Positions 11,000 through 20,365 of a stretch of 64,000 bases of DNA are shown piece by piece. The notes below the pieces were generated by a model. That model saw only the letters and a list, made by a program, of their open reading frames with translations, did not search any database and was not told the origin of the DNA. This DNA is from Sphaerulina vaccinii. Taxonomy: Eukaryota; Ascomycota; Dothideomycetes; Mycosphaerellales; Mycosphaerellaceae. Numbering within the stretch: the first letter of the stretch is position 1; each line of letters starts with the position of its first letter. A program made the translations under genes and the position numbers. The stretch lies in contig JAKUDP010000025.1 of NCBI GenBank assembly GCA_022570795.1, positions 1,131,001-1,195,000 on the forward strand, written 5' to 3'.

Positions 11000-12268
11000 C
11001 TAACCTCCAGAGGAGTTGCGTGTTTTCCTCCGCTTCGACTTTGAACTCTTCTCCTCCACTTCCAACACCTTACTCTCCTCGTCATCCACATACTCGCGCT
11101 TGATAACACGTTCCGTCTTCACCACTGTCATGCTCTCCGTCTCATCCTCCTCTTTAACCACCACCTCCTTCTTAGCCACAACCCTCTCACTAAAGGCCTT
11201 CAAATTCGCCGTAAACAGAATCGACTGCGCCCAGCCTGCTTCCTTGCCCCACAAAGTTCTGAACTTCGCTCCAATAGCATCATAAGTGACTTTCGTCAAA
11301 CTCGAATGTTTGCCTTTACCAAACTTATAATCTCTTTGAGCGATTTGCCAGACATGGGTGTCCACTGGTATGGCTTCTGACCAGCCTAGACCCATCAGAC
11401 AGACGCAGTCTGCGACTTTGGGTCCGACGCCTTGGAGGGTTAGGAGTTGTTCGTGAGCGGCAAGGTAGCCGGGTCGGCCTTCTGGTTCGACGGCAAAGGT
11501 TGATGATGGTGAGAGAAGTGGTTTTGTGTCATTGTTGCCAAGGAAAGAAGGTGATTCTGGATTCCGAAGGGAATCTAACCAGTTCGGATCTTCTTTTTCT
11601 GAGACCATTTTGGCTGTTGTTGCGATGTATTTCGCTCTGTAACCGAACCCTAGGTTTCGAAGAGCTTGTTCTACGCCTGGAACTGCTAGAGCGCTAGGTG
11701 ATGGGAAATCGTGGTAGGTTTCTTCGTCGAGAGTTCCGATGTAGGGTCCATAGTTCGTGCAGAGTTTGTGAACCATTTGAGAAATGCGGATTATGTTATT
11801 GTTGGAGGAACATATGAAGCCTATTAGAGCTTCCCAGGCGTCTTGTTGCAGGATTCTGATGCCTGTGAAAGCTGGAGCTCGACGGGCGAAGTTTAAGTCG
11901 TTGGAGGACCATTGCTTGTATAGTTCTGTTGAGTTTGGCTTGAGGTTCAAGTAGTGGCGAATCAGGTCCAGTGTGTCGTCGTCCTTGTCATCGCCGCTGT
12001 CTTCTGGTATGCTTGGCGGTTCCGAGGAGGGTGGCGTAGGTGGTGCTTCTAGCTTGATCTTGGATTGCGAAGGTGGTATCGAACGGTAGTATAAGTACTC
12101 TTTGTCTTGATGTAGAGACAGGATCCGATTGTGTAAGGCTATGGACCATACCCCCAGGTCGTTCTTGCGCCATCGGAAGGATTGGCCACAGCGGAGTGTG
12201 GTATTTATGCAGAGTTCGGAGAGTGAGATGGGTAGTTTCTGCCATGCAGCCAGGTTGATGGCACCCAT
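11000..12268 (-). CDS. OGG1: 8-oxoguanine DNA glycosylase/AP lyase
   Basis: Base-excision repair enzyme that removes 8-oxoguanine paired with C. 422 aa, no intron. The N-terminal OGG_N domain (LRCGQSFRW) is followed by the HhH-GPD domain. Residues matching human OGG1 are visible: SSNNNIIRISQMV (Asn149/Arg154 region), LGFGYRAKYI (Arg204), GVGPKVADC (catalytic Lys249 and Cys253), PVDTHVW (catalytic Asp268, His270), IAQRDY and AGWAQSILF. Fungal additions are a Pro/Ser/Asp-rich insert around residues 70-100 and a Lys/Glu-rich tail of about 55 residues ending SKRRKTRNSSGG, a plausible nuclear localisation signal. A CAGACA microsatellite lies 175-230 nt upstream. Confidence 0.96.
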   Translation of the reverse strand: MGAINLAAWQKLPISLSELCINTTLRCGQSFRWRKNDLGVWSIALHNRILSLHQDKEYLYYRSIPPSQSKIKLEAPPTPPSSEPPSIPEDSGDDKDDDTLDLIRHYLNLKPNSTELYKQWSSNDLNFARRAPAFTGIRILQQDAWEALIGFICSSNNNIIRISQMVHKLCTNYGPYIGTLDEETYHDFPSPSALAVPGVEQALRNLGFGYRAKYIATTAKMVSEKEDPNWLDSLRNPESPSFLGNNDTKPLLSPSSTFAVEPEGRPGYLAAHEQLLTLQGVGPKVADCVCLMGLGWSEAIPVDTHVWQIAQRDYKFGKGKHSSLTKVTYDAIGAKFRTLWGKEAGWAQSILFTANLKAFSERVVAKKEVVVKEEDETESMTVVKTERVIKREYVDDEESKVLEVEEKSSKSKRRKTRNSSGG

Positions 12269-12905
12269 CGTGGTTGTGTAGTCTTGTTTGGAGATGGAGA
12301 GGAATTGTGTAAAGTGCTTCGCGAGAAAGACGCGAACGAGAAGGGGAGTTGCGCGTGGCGTTAAGGTTCAAGCAGGGTTGTCGCGCCAAGTGAATGTTTA
12401 TTATTGGCTTGATCATGCATGACGCTAGTTGGTGGCCTCGCCAGACAGACAGACAGACACAGACACAGACACAGACACAGACACAGACACAAACACCAAG
12501 GCTCGTGGAAAGTGAACGTTGCCGCCGTGCACTGTCTCTACGCTGAGCTGCATAGACGGCTGCGAATGCGAGAGATATCAGACACGATGCCTGGACTTCA
12601 ATACGACCTCTCCGTTCCCAGTGATCACTTCGTTCGCACGCCGAGGCTGCTTCAAGTGGCATAGACAGTGCAAGATCGCAGAGAGGCCGGCAGCGACCAC
12701 TTTCTTCAGCCCTCGCACAGACACAGACAGTGCAAGAAGTAGTTCAGTAGTTCAGTAATTCAATAGCTGCTCATAGCATCATTACAAACATGAAGTCATA
12801 CCCATCACTCGTCAATATGCTTGCCCTTCACCTTTTCCCTCCTGATATCAATGCCTGCGCCAAATATGCAAATGCTCCTGTCGATTGTCTCATACAATCG
12901 ATGTC
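12269..12905. other. intergenic, OGG1 promoter side
   Basis: Region between the start of OGG1 and the stop of the next - strand gene. Apart from the microsatellite described separately, no coding sequence is supported; frames crossing it are His/Arg or Cys/Val artefacts of the repeat. Confidence 0.5.
12442..12495. repeat. CAGACA-type microsatellite
   Basis: About 54 nt of short tandem repeats: first GACA units, then ACAGAC hexamers, ending ACACAAACACC. It lies in the presumed OGG1 promoter. Two shorter copies of the same motif occur near 12716-12730. Confidence 0.95.
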
Positions 12906-13941
12906 CTAACAGCCGGCTCTAGTTGAATCGAATAGCGCTCTCATCCTTCGGCCTTGGCCAGATGTGAAGTCGAATAGACATGAGTCCTGGAATGATGTTA
13001 GTCTTTAAACGCGACCTTCATCTTCGTTTGATACTTACATATGAGTAGTCCATGTAGTTGTTGATGCTGTCTAATCCCTTGATACCCGGGCAAGAGTCCT
13101 TGCCAACAGGGCAGCCGAATGAGGGTGTCAATTGTCGTGGTGTATCACCAACGCGATCGCCTTTGGCATCTTGGCAGTTGGCTCCTTCGAAGACGTGGTA
13201 GAGGCCGAACCTGTATGTCATTAGAAATCGTTCGACACCATGATTGAAGTTGTTCGACACTTACCAATGCCCAACCTCATGCACTGCTGTCAGACCCATG
13301 TCATAGTTAGTCGCAGCTCCTCCAGGCATAGAGTCTGCTAGCATGATGCAGCCATCCAGTATCTTCATGCCCGCAGATGGGTTCGAGGTAGGAAAGTAGC
13401 AGAATCCAAGAAGTCCTTCACCAAGGTCCGACAAGAAGTAGAGGTTCAAGTCCTGGTAGCTACCCTGGTGAAGAGCTGTTTTCATGGCAGTTTCTTCGGT
13501 GGATCCGGCACTTGCTTGTGCCCAAGTGTCTTGTACAGTGATGTCGAAGCCAACAAGTTCAAAAGAGAAGCCAGTGGAAGCGAATGCATCGCTCATGACT
13601 GTCATCTGGTTCTGGATCATTGCATTATTGTATCGTGATCGCTTCGCTTGTGTTGATACAATGTGGATGTAGACCTCTACAGTGCGGTCCACCTTGCCGG
13701 TTGTCTCGTACTGTGGCTCGGAGAAGTTGTCCAATAGTCGTCGCTGTGATGTAGTCGGGCTTGAGGCACATCGTGTATAGTTTGCATCACTGATTTTGTG
13801 GGCGGAGTCGAACTCTGAGGACAGAGATGTGAAGTTGCCTGCTGATGATGTGGTATTCGATGAGTACTGTGGTACACGTTTCCAGTGGGCGGATGTGACT
13901 GTTGCGAGGCCTGCAAAAGATAGAAGAGTGGTGTACTTCAT
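12906..13941 (-). CDS. secreted M43 (MEP1-type) zinc metalloprotease
   Basis: Extracellular metalloendopeptidase of the pappalysin-like/MEP1 group found in many fungi. About 309 aa. The N-terminus MKYTTLLSFAGLATVTSA is a clear signal peptide, followed by a short propeptide-like region and the catalytic domain. The zinc motif HEVGHWFGLYH (HExxHxxGxxH) is split by intron 1. The Met-turn NNYMDYS precedes intron 2, and the third exon gives DSCLFDFTSGQGRRMRALF. Cysteines are spaced as in secreted disulfide-bonded enzymes. Exons on the - strand: 13941-13265, 13210-13039, 12986-12906, with introns 13264-13211 (GTAAGT...ATACAG) and 13038-12987 (GTAAGT...TTCCAG). All junction phases agree. Confidence 0.93.
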
Positions 13942-14144
13942 GATGAATAGTGTTTTGATCTTGTTTGGGATGAGATGAGTGTTGTGAGATGATGATGAGC
14001 AACATGAGTAGTGAAGGTCAGCTCTAATATATGCGAGAACTTACAGTATCGCGCTCTATGTGCTGGATGTGGCTATGGAGTTGTCCTTGGTGGCAAGGGT
14101 CGCCGTTGTCAAGAACATGTCAAGAAAGAGTCGAGTGTGTGTAG
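13942..14144. promoter_or_regulatory. presumed promoter of the M43 protease gene
   Basis: Sequence immediately upstream of the protease start on the - strand. No specific element was recognised; placement is by position only. Confidence 0.3.
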
Positions 14145-14417
14145 ATGTGGAGTGGCAGAAAGCCGTTATGGTGGTGGGTGTTCCTGCAAAACCAGCTTGC
14201 CGACCTCGCATTGCCGCGCCATGTGGGAATCCTACGAATCCTCGTGCCCGAAAGCATCGTCGCTGTGGTCGAGAAGGGCAACGGTCTCTTGCCACAGCAA
14301 TGGCCCTATTGGCGAGAAAACGTTTGTGAGACATTGCTGGTATACAGCGAACGGGTCTGCAACGGCGTGGGCGAGGAACCTCCGATGACCAGTTGTTACA
14401 CAGTAACACGAGCTTGA
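14145..14417 (+). CDS. possible exon of an unresolved gene
   Basis: An ATG-initiated frame of 90 codons with Leu/Val-rich coding-like composition and C/G-rich third positions (for example ADLALPRHVGILRILVPES, then QQWPYWRENVCETLL). No family is recognised. A donor-like GTATAC at about 14340 and an acceptor-like GGATAG near 14446 could splice it to the next open stretch in the same frame (14450-14726). The opposite strand has competing frames, so this may be noise. Confidence 0.25.
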   Translation: MWSGRKPLWWWVFLQNQLADLALPRHVGILRILVPESIVAVVEKGNGLLPQQWPYWRENVCETLLVYSERVCNGVGEEPPMTSCYTVTRA

Positions 14418-14429
14418 TGTCTTTGACTC

Positions 14430-14726
14430 GTGGATAGCAACATGGCCGAACCGGCAATGTGCGTGGAAGAGATGTCTGGTCGATGGTTGATAGCGAGGAG
14501 AAAAGATTGTATTGGCATTTGCCTATACGAGGTAGGTCTTGGCGCGGAATTGTCCATGGGCTGGACGTTCGCGGCCGCTAGTGGGTGGCTGCTTCGCCCC
14601 TCTGGATGCCCCTCGGCTGCAATCGCATCAGAGAAGTTCGTAGTCTTCAGGAAGCAGTGTGAGTACCTGTACCACTGCAATGACCCGCATAGTCGAATGC
14701 TTCATTCCAAACCTCCTCACGTTTGA
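14430..14726 (+). CDS. possible second exon of the unresolved gene
   Basis: Same frame as 14145-14417. It contains several Cys and Trp residues (AEPAMCVEEMSGRWLIARRKD) and a donor-like GTGAGTACC near 14660. No domain is recognised. It could be a real exon, decayed sequence or a chance frame; I cannot decide. Confidence 0.2.
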   Translation: MDSNMAEPAMCVEEMSGRWLIARRKDCIGICLYEVGLGAELSMGWTFAAASGWLLRPSGCPSAAIASEKFVVFRKQCEYLYHCNDPHSRMLHSKPPHV

Positions 14727-14748
14727 GTATGGCGTAAGCAGGGCATGA

Positions 14749-15090
14749 ATGCATTTCCCCCGCGCCACTCTTTGGCCAGAGGCTTTGAAGAATTCGAACC
14801 ACATTTTGCCTGCCAAGTGGCGCCTTGATCTCCCGCCCACCTTACAAGTTGCAAATGCCGTCGGCATTGTATCAAGAGTAGTCCACGTAGCCACCTTCGA
14901 CCAAGAGGTATGGACATTGCGAGATTCTGCCAGAGAACATGTTGCAGAAGTTGCGGTACCGCCCAACACCTCGTTGCACAGATACACAACCGCTGGTGCT
15001 TTGACACAGTGCGCCGCATGCCTGAGGACAAGCAATGCCATATGTAGTTGCTCGTCACGGAATGCGGGCTGTTATAACATCCTCGGGTAG
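14749..15090 (+). CDS. possible coding stretch, unknown
   Basis: 113-codon frame starting MHFPRATLWPEALKN and including LPPTLQVANAVGIVSRVVHV. Composition looks coding, but an antisense frame (15041-14628) competes and no conserved domain is seen. It ends 64 nt from the GLEYA gene's last codon on the other strand. Confidence 0.22.
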   Translation: MHFPRATLWPEALKNSNHILPAKWRLDLPPTLQVANAVGIVSRVVHVATFDQEVWTLRDSAREHVAEVAVPPNTSLHRYTTAGALTQCAACLRTSNAICSCSSRNAGCYNILG

Positions 15091-15153
15091 CGCACTTCGT
15101 CCCACTGGCGCTGAGTGCAGACAGAGATGGTTCCCTAGAGCTTCTTCTGGATA

Positions 15154-17248
15154 TCAAGACTCGTAGCCAAACGCCTGAGTATATCGCGGGGCACTCGTTC
15201 CATCACACGAATACTGCACCAACAGTGGCGAAGCGGTACTCGAGTCCACGACAGTAACTCCATTAGGATCTTGGACTTTGAAAGAAAATACAGCCCCACC
15301 AGGTCCTTGCCAGAAGAGAAGCCGGACCGGTAAGTATGTGCCGCCAACAATGTAGATAGGCACACTTCCGGATTGGAATAGAGCGATGCCAAGGTCGGTA
15401 TTCTGTGCGTTCCAGCCTGTGATGGCTTTTTGGCCAGTCCAAAGCAAAGCAAAGTCATCAGTGAATCCGATGGAAAAAGTGTAGACTCCACTGAATGTCG
15501 CGAAGAAGTAACCCCCTATGTAGTCTGTCAGTATGCCGTAATCTTGTGATTCTCTCGCCATGTACTCACTGTGATCTACGGAGAATTGATAGGGTGGTTA
15601 CTGTTGACCATAAAAGTTGCAGTTTCCACTGCAATCGACGCCAATCGTGCTTGCAGTGCCTGTGAATCGCAACAGATCGTGACCGTCTGGCCCTTGTATC
15701 TCATTGATCACAGCCTGACGATTCACTCCATTCAATTGCTGATAACTGTCAAAGGTTCCGTACTCGAACCCCTGGTTGTCGCACGTAACAGGTGTCGCAA
15801 ATACTTTGGGCGTGCTAATTGTCGTCGTACTAGTCACCGACAACGTAGACGTAGTCGTTTGCGTGGTCAAGGGTGTCGTTTGCTCGATATAAGAGATTAT
15901 GCTCGTCTCTGTGACGGTGTCCTGCGAGGCAATTTCGGTAGAGATTGTCGTTGTGTACTCAGTCGACACTGGTGGAGTGACAACTTGTGTGATGATCGTT
16001 GTGGTAGTACTAAGTAGAAGGTATAATGGTTAGCAAGCATATCTAGTAGCGCGGACTAGTCCTATTGATGTCTGTCTCCAAGCTTATCGCATGGGCACGA
16101 CATGCCATGGGGTAAAGGCGCTTCTTTCGGCCTGCTACACTTACGTCGAAATAGTTGGTACAAAGGTCTGCGATGAAATCGTCGTACTCGAACCAATGAT
16201 TGTTGGTATGAAGGTCTGGATCAGGATCGATGTGGTGGTCACAGCTCGGCGCTGGCCTTTAGTCGTTGTCTTCGTGATAGTGACCGCTGGCTGAAGGCAA
16301 CTGCAGATGGACGAGACTGCAGCTCGGCCGTTCTTGCGCAGGAAAGCTGCCCATTGGGCATCCACTACGTCGGCACGTGCCACGACACCTCCAGGAACGT
16401 TCACGATTGAGTCGTCGGAGTTGTCGAGTTCAGTCGCTCGCTTATTCTTGGAAGGCGGAATAGTGATTGTTGCAGTCTCGATAGTAGTAATCTGAATAGA
16501 AGACATATGATCAGCGCTCTCTGAGCCTAGTATATCTATGTCCTCACAGATTGAGACACGCATTACGTCGCGCCAGCTTACCGTGCTTGTTTCTGTCTCG
16601 GTGATAGTAGAAGTATCTCCAATCTGTGTAGATGTCGTTGATGTCGTGGTAATTGTTGTTGCTGAAGGAGGTGTGATGCTGTTCAATGTCAGCGACAGAA
16701 CAAGTGAAGTGCTCGGTCGTCTCACGTTGTGGACTGTGATATTACGATCGTATCGGTCAAAGCGGTTTCCGTTATTCTACGACAGTCAGTCTATGCTCGC
16801 GGCGAGTAGCAAAGTTGATGCAGCGCGCCATCTCACGTGGTGGAGTCCGAGACAGTAATCGTGTCTGTTACAGCCAGTGCTGTGATCCTGCGTGAAGTCA
16901 GATTCGATGTCGATGCAGCTCTTGCTTGCTATGCTTACGTCGTGCTTCCTGATACGGTCACTATCGTGGTGACAGCCGGCCCAGTAATCCTGCTCGAATA
17001 ATGAGTATCTGCAGTATATCATTTTTTCCATGCAGCACGTACGTCGTGGATCTGATTGCGGTGACAGTGCTTGTCGGTAATGTCACTGTCACGATCGAAG
17101 TGTATGTTTTAGGTGGGAAGTTTGCCGCACAATAAGAGGACGCAGGAGGGTAGTGTCGAAATTGACCTGCACAATTCGCTGGAGCACCAGGCAGTGCGAC
17201 GACAGCCTGTGCAATCAGCGCCAGGGCGCTCAAAACGTAAGTGCGCAT
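15154..17248 (-). pseudogene. GLEYA-domain adhesin-like surface protein, in-frame stop in the domain
   Basis: Predicted secreted or cell-wall protein. The signal peptide MRTYVLSALALIAQAVVA is followed by a Ser/Thr-rich stalk, a basic linker with KNKRATE, and a C-terminal GLEYA-type domain (GFEYGTFDS, VDHRGYFFATFSG, DDFALLWTG, YLPVRLLFWQGPGG). Eight exons on the - strand: 17248-17043, 16989-16939, 16887-16837, 16776-16726, 16678-16582, 16491-16145, 16009-15570, 15515-15154. Phases agree throughout. Exons 2-4 are each exactly 51 nt and encode variants of one Thr-rich repeat. A TAA at 15600-15598 (codon 405) interrupts the GLEYA domain between CNFYGQQ and PPYQFSVDH, yet about 130 downstream codons are intact. 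I classify it as a pseudogene only because of that codon; readthrough, sequencing error or a recent single mutation (CAA to TAA) fit equally well. Confidence 0.75.
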
Positions 17249-18332
17249 GGCAATAACAGGCGACTTTGTAGCACGCGTAGAGGTCCTGAGATGCAATCTT
17301 GATAGTGTGATAATCCGGAAGTTCTTGACTACTTATCACCAGACCGCAGACATATGCTGCGGTGTACAGGAAGGTACACTAGGCACGCAGGGCTGAGTTC
17401 AGGTCTGGTACGCGTCGCTAGAGTCGCTCGATTGGGACATGCTATAGCCAAGGAGTCGAGATGTATCAGGTCCTGTCCATATATCCGGTGTGGCCGACCG
17501 CGGTTGTCGCAAAAGCCTTCTGCCGAAGCCATGTGGCATATGTCTGAAGATAGCTTGAGGCCGGTCGAACCAATGGCAGTGCATGGTTTCCACATGGCAC
17601 ACCATAGCTTTCTCTTTTCAGGCAGATCAGACGATTTAGGAATGATCCTACAAGAAGGATATCGGCCTTCCTGGGCTTAGAGGCTTGTAGGCTTGTGCAC
17701 TTACGGCCTGTAAGATCATGTTAGGGTGCTAATCATGTCGTAGCAGATGTGGTCCAGACCGAAGAGAGGAGAGGCTTTGTGTGAGCCACAACGAGCGTCC
17801 AAAAGCGAAAGCGGATAGTCTTGCGCAGCGAGAAGAGGTCCGGTAAGCGTACTGCACAATCCATGTGAGAGTCGGGAGAGGTCGTCGTGAAGTTCTAGCT
17901 CCCAATAGTCCTTGTTTTGTCTCTTTGGCACCTTACGCCGTGTTCTGCTGTAATCGGTAATGTTTCAGATGAGGTTTCAGTCAGAACGCGATGGATGAAG
18001 TTGAAATCTGGTAGTGCCAAGAAGTCGTACACAGTACTTGGGAGCACGACCTCGGCGGTAACCCGCGAGCGAGCAACTTGCTATGCTGACGGACTGCATA
18101 GACTGTGTGTCGTTAAATGGTGGTGAGTGTCACGCACATCGTCCATCTTTCGCTTGTCAATCAGATAGGGCAACGTTAGAATGCTTGGCATGGCGCGCCT
18201 GCTGTAGATACAGATAAGGATAAGTGATCCTTGCTCTGCATAAGAGATCTTCGAGCATCAGCAGCAGGATGTAGGTAAATCTTTGCGATCATTACTCACG
18301 ATTCAGGAAGTCGCGTTTTCGTTGCCGCCAGG
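17249..18332. other. intergenic, divergent promoters
   Basis: About 1.1 kb between the divergent GLEYA (-) and permease (+) genes, so it should hold both promoters. Frames such as 17354-17680 have no recognisable domain. I see no RNA gene or repeat. Confidence 0.45.
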
Positions 18333-19997
18333 ATGGGCCTTCCAGACATCGAGACGAACACAAGCAAAGCACCATCGTACAGCGAACGACCAGATGATGT
18401 TGTCGAGGGAGAAGTCGAGATTATCGACGAAACGCTTCGGAAATATGGACAGACAAAGCGAGGTCTCTCTGGCAGGCACGTCCAGCTCATGGCCATTGGA
18501 GGATCTATCGGTACTGGCCTGTTCGTTGGAATCGGATCGTCTTTGAGCACTGCTGGACCGCTGAGCTGCGTGCTGGCATACATCGTATATCCGACACTGT
18601 TCATCTGGGCATGCAACATGTGTGTTGCTGAAATGGCCACTCATCTACCAATCAGAGGCAGCATCTTCGAGTTCGCAAGCAGATATGTGGATCCAGCTTT
18701 CGGTTTCGCGCTGGGATGGACGTACTTCTATGCTTCAGCAATGTTGTACTGCGCTGAAATATCTGCGGTGGCGACCGTAATGGGATACTGGGACCTGCCA
18801 ATCAATCCTGCTGTCTGGGTGACGATGGTGATTGTGGTATGTCTTGGCCTGAATATGTTCGCTGTAAAGTACTATGGCGAATCGGAGTTCATCTTCTGCT
18901 GCACCAAGCTTTTGATGATCGTTGGACTTTGCTTGCTCACCTTGATCACCATGTGTGGCGGGAACCCGAAACACGATGCGTATGGCTTCCGATACTGGAC
19001 TGGCGGAAATGCTATGCACGAGTATTATGCGACTGGAACCACTGGCCGATTCCTAGGATTCTGGTCGGTCATGCTGTACGCTGCATTTTCCGTGTCTGGT
19101 CCAGATTTGATCGCACTCGCAGCAGGCGAGATCAAGAACCCGCGGCGCAACATCCCACGCGTGGCTAGGATGGTGTTCTACCGCATCATGGGGTTCTACG
19201 TTATGGGCGTTCTGTGCATCGGCATCATCTGCTCTTCCAAGGACTCCAGGTTACTGGGCGCAATCGATAGTGGCGATGCAGGGTCTGCGGCCTCGCCCTG
19301 GGTAATTGGCATATCGAATCTGGGCATCAGTGGTCTCGCGGGTCTGATCAACGTGCTGATCTTGATATCTGGCTGGTCCTGTGGCAACGCATACCTCTAC
19401 AGCGCCTCTCGAACGCTATACTCACTCGCGCTTGACGGACAAGCTCCCAGATTCCTTTTGTACTGCACAAAAGCCGGCAACCCAATCTACTGCGTGCTCA
19501 TAGTATCGCTGATCGGCTGCATCACGTTCCTGACTGCGAGCAATTCTGCCGCATCAGTTTTTGGCTGGTTCGTGGATCTGGCAACTTGCGGATTCGTGCT
19601 GAGCTACACAGCCATGATCGTCACCTGGATCGGCTGGTACAAAGCACTGAACGCGCAAGGAGTCCTGAGAAGCTCTCTGCATTGGCAGGCGCCTCTCATG
19701 CCGTACGCAGCATATGTGGGCGTCGGCATGGGCCTGACAGTGCTCTTATTCATCGGCTTCGATGTCTTCGTTCCATTCAGCGTGCAGGGTTTTGTGACAT
19801 CCTACTTCGGCATTGCCTTTGCAGTATTCGTCTTCGTTTTGTGGAAAGTGTTGAAGAGGACATCGTTCGTGAAGCCGGTGGAAGCCGATGTATGGTCTGG
19901 CAAGAAGGAAGTCGATGCCGAGTGCTCGATCTGGGAAGTGGAAGGAGCGGATATGCCAACCACAGCTCTCGGCAGGTTCTGGGATAAGATCTGGTGA
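18333..19997 (+). CDS. amino-acid permease (YAT/AAP family)
   Basis: Plasma-membrane amino-acid/proton symporter, 554 aa in a single exon. A cytosolic N-terminus of about 45 residues precedes the signature LSGRHVQLMAIGGSIGTGLFVG, in which the GSIGTG loop is the substrate backbone-binding motif. About 12 membrane helices follow, with the conserved AAGEIKNPRRNIP loop after TM6. The tail is cytosolic and Lys/Trp-containing. Length and motifs are typical of fungal APC permeases; the substrate cannot be read from sequence. It is the first of three + strand genes followed by a regulator and a flavin oxidase. Confidence 0.95.
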   Translation: MGLPDIETNTSKAPSYSERPDDVVEGEVEIIDETLRKYGQTKRGLSGRHVQLMAIGGSIGTGLFVGIGSSLSTAGPLSCVLAYIVYPTLFIWACNMCVAEMATHLPIRGSIFEFASRYVDPAFGFALGWTYFYASAMLYCAEISAVATVMGYWDLPINPAVWVTMVIVVCLGLNMFAVKYYGESEFIFCCTKLLMIVGLCLLTLITMCGGNPKHDAYGFRYWTGGNAMHEYYATGTTGRFLGFWSVMLYAAFSVSGPDLIALAAGEIKNPRRNIPRVARMVFYRIMGFYVMGVLCIGIICSSKDSRLLGAIDSGDAGSAASPWVIGISNLGISGLAGLINVLILISGWSCGNAYLYSASRTLYSLALDGQAPRFLLYCTKAGNPIYCVLIVSLIGCITFLTASNSAASVFGWFVDLATCGFVLSYTAMIVTWIGWYKALNAQGVLRSSLHWQAPLMPYAAYVGVGMGLTVLLFIGFDVFVPFSVQGFVTSYFGIAFAVFVFVLWKVLKRTSFVKPVEADVWSGKKEVDAECSIWEVEGADMPTTALGRFWDKIW

Positions 19998-20365
19998 TGT
20001 CGAGGCATTGATACTCTCGTAAACGCGACAAATTGAAGAAGCCAATGCTCATCGTCGTCTCACAAAGTCGTGACACTCCTCCACCCTTCGGCAGTTCAGC
20101 TCGCTTCATGATTTCTGCTTCTGTGCTTGTCCCAAACCACCTAGACCACCGAGAGAACACGTCTCGACAGAACAAGCGTCCAAGATGCAACGATCAGGTC
20201 CTGAGTTACGCAGGTACAGCTTCCAGCGCTAATGCACCCCGCGAGATCATGCTGCGGAGGTGGAGAGCAAAGCTTGGTCTGGGTCACGGCAATGGCATTT
20301 CCCAGTGGGCATTTTCCGATCCTTTTACATGACCACTACCATCTCGCGTCAAATATGTGCTGTTC
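19998..20365. other. intergenic
   Basis: About 370 nt between permease and transcription factor. No coding sequence is supported; it likely holds the 3' UTR and promoter. Confidence 0.45.
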
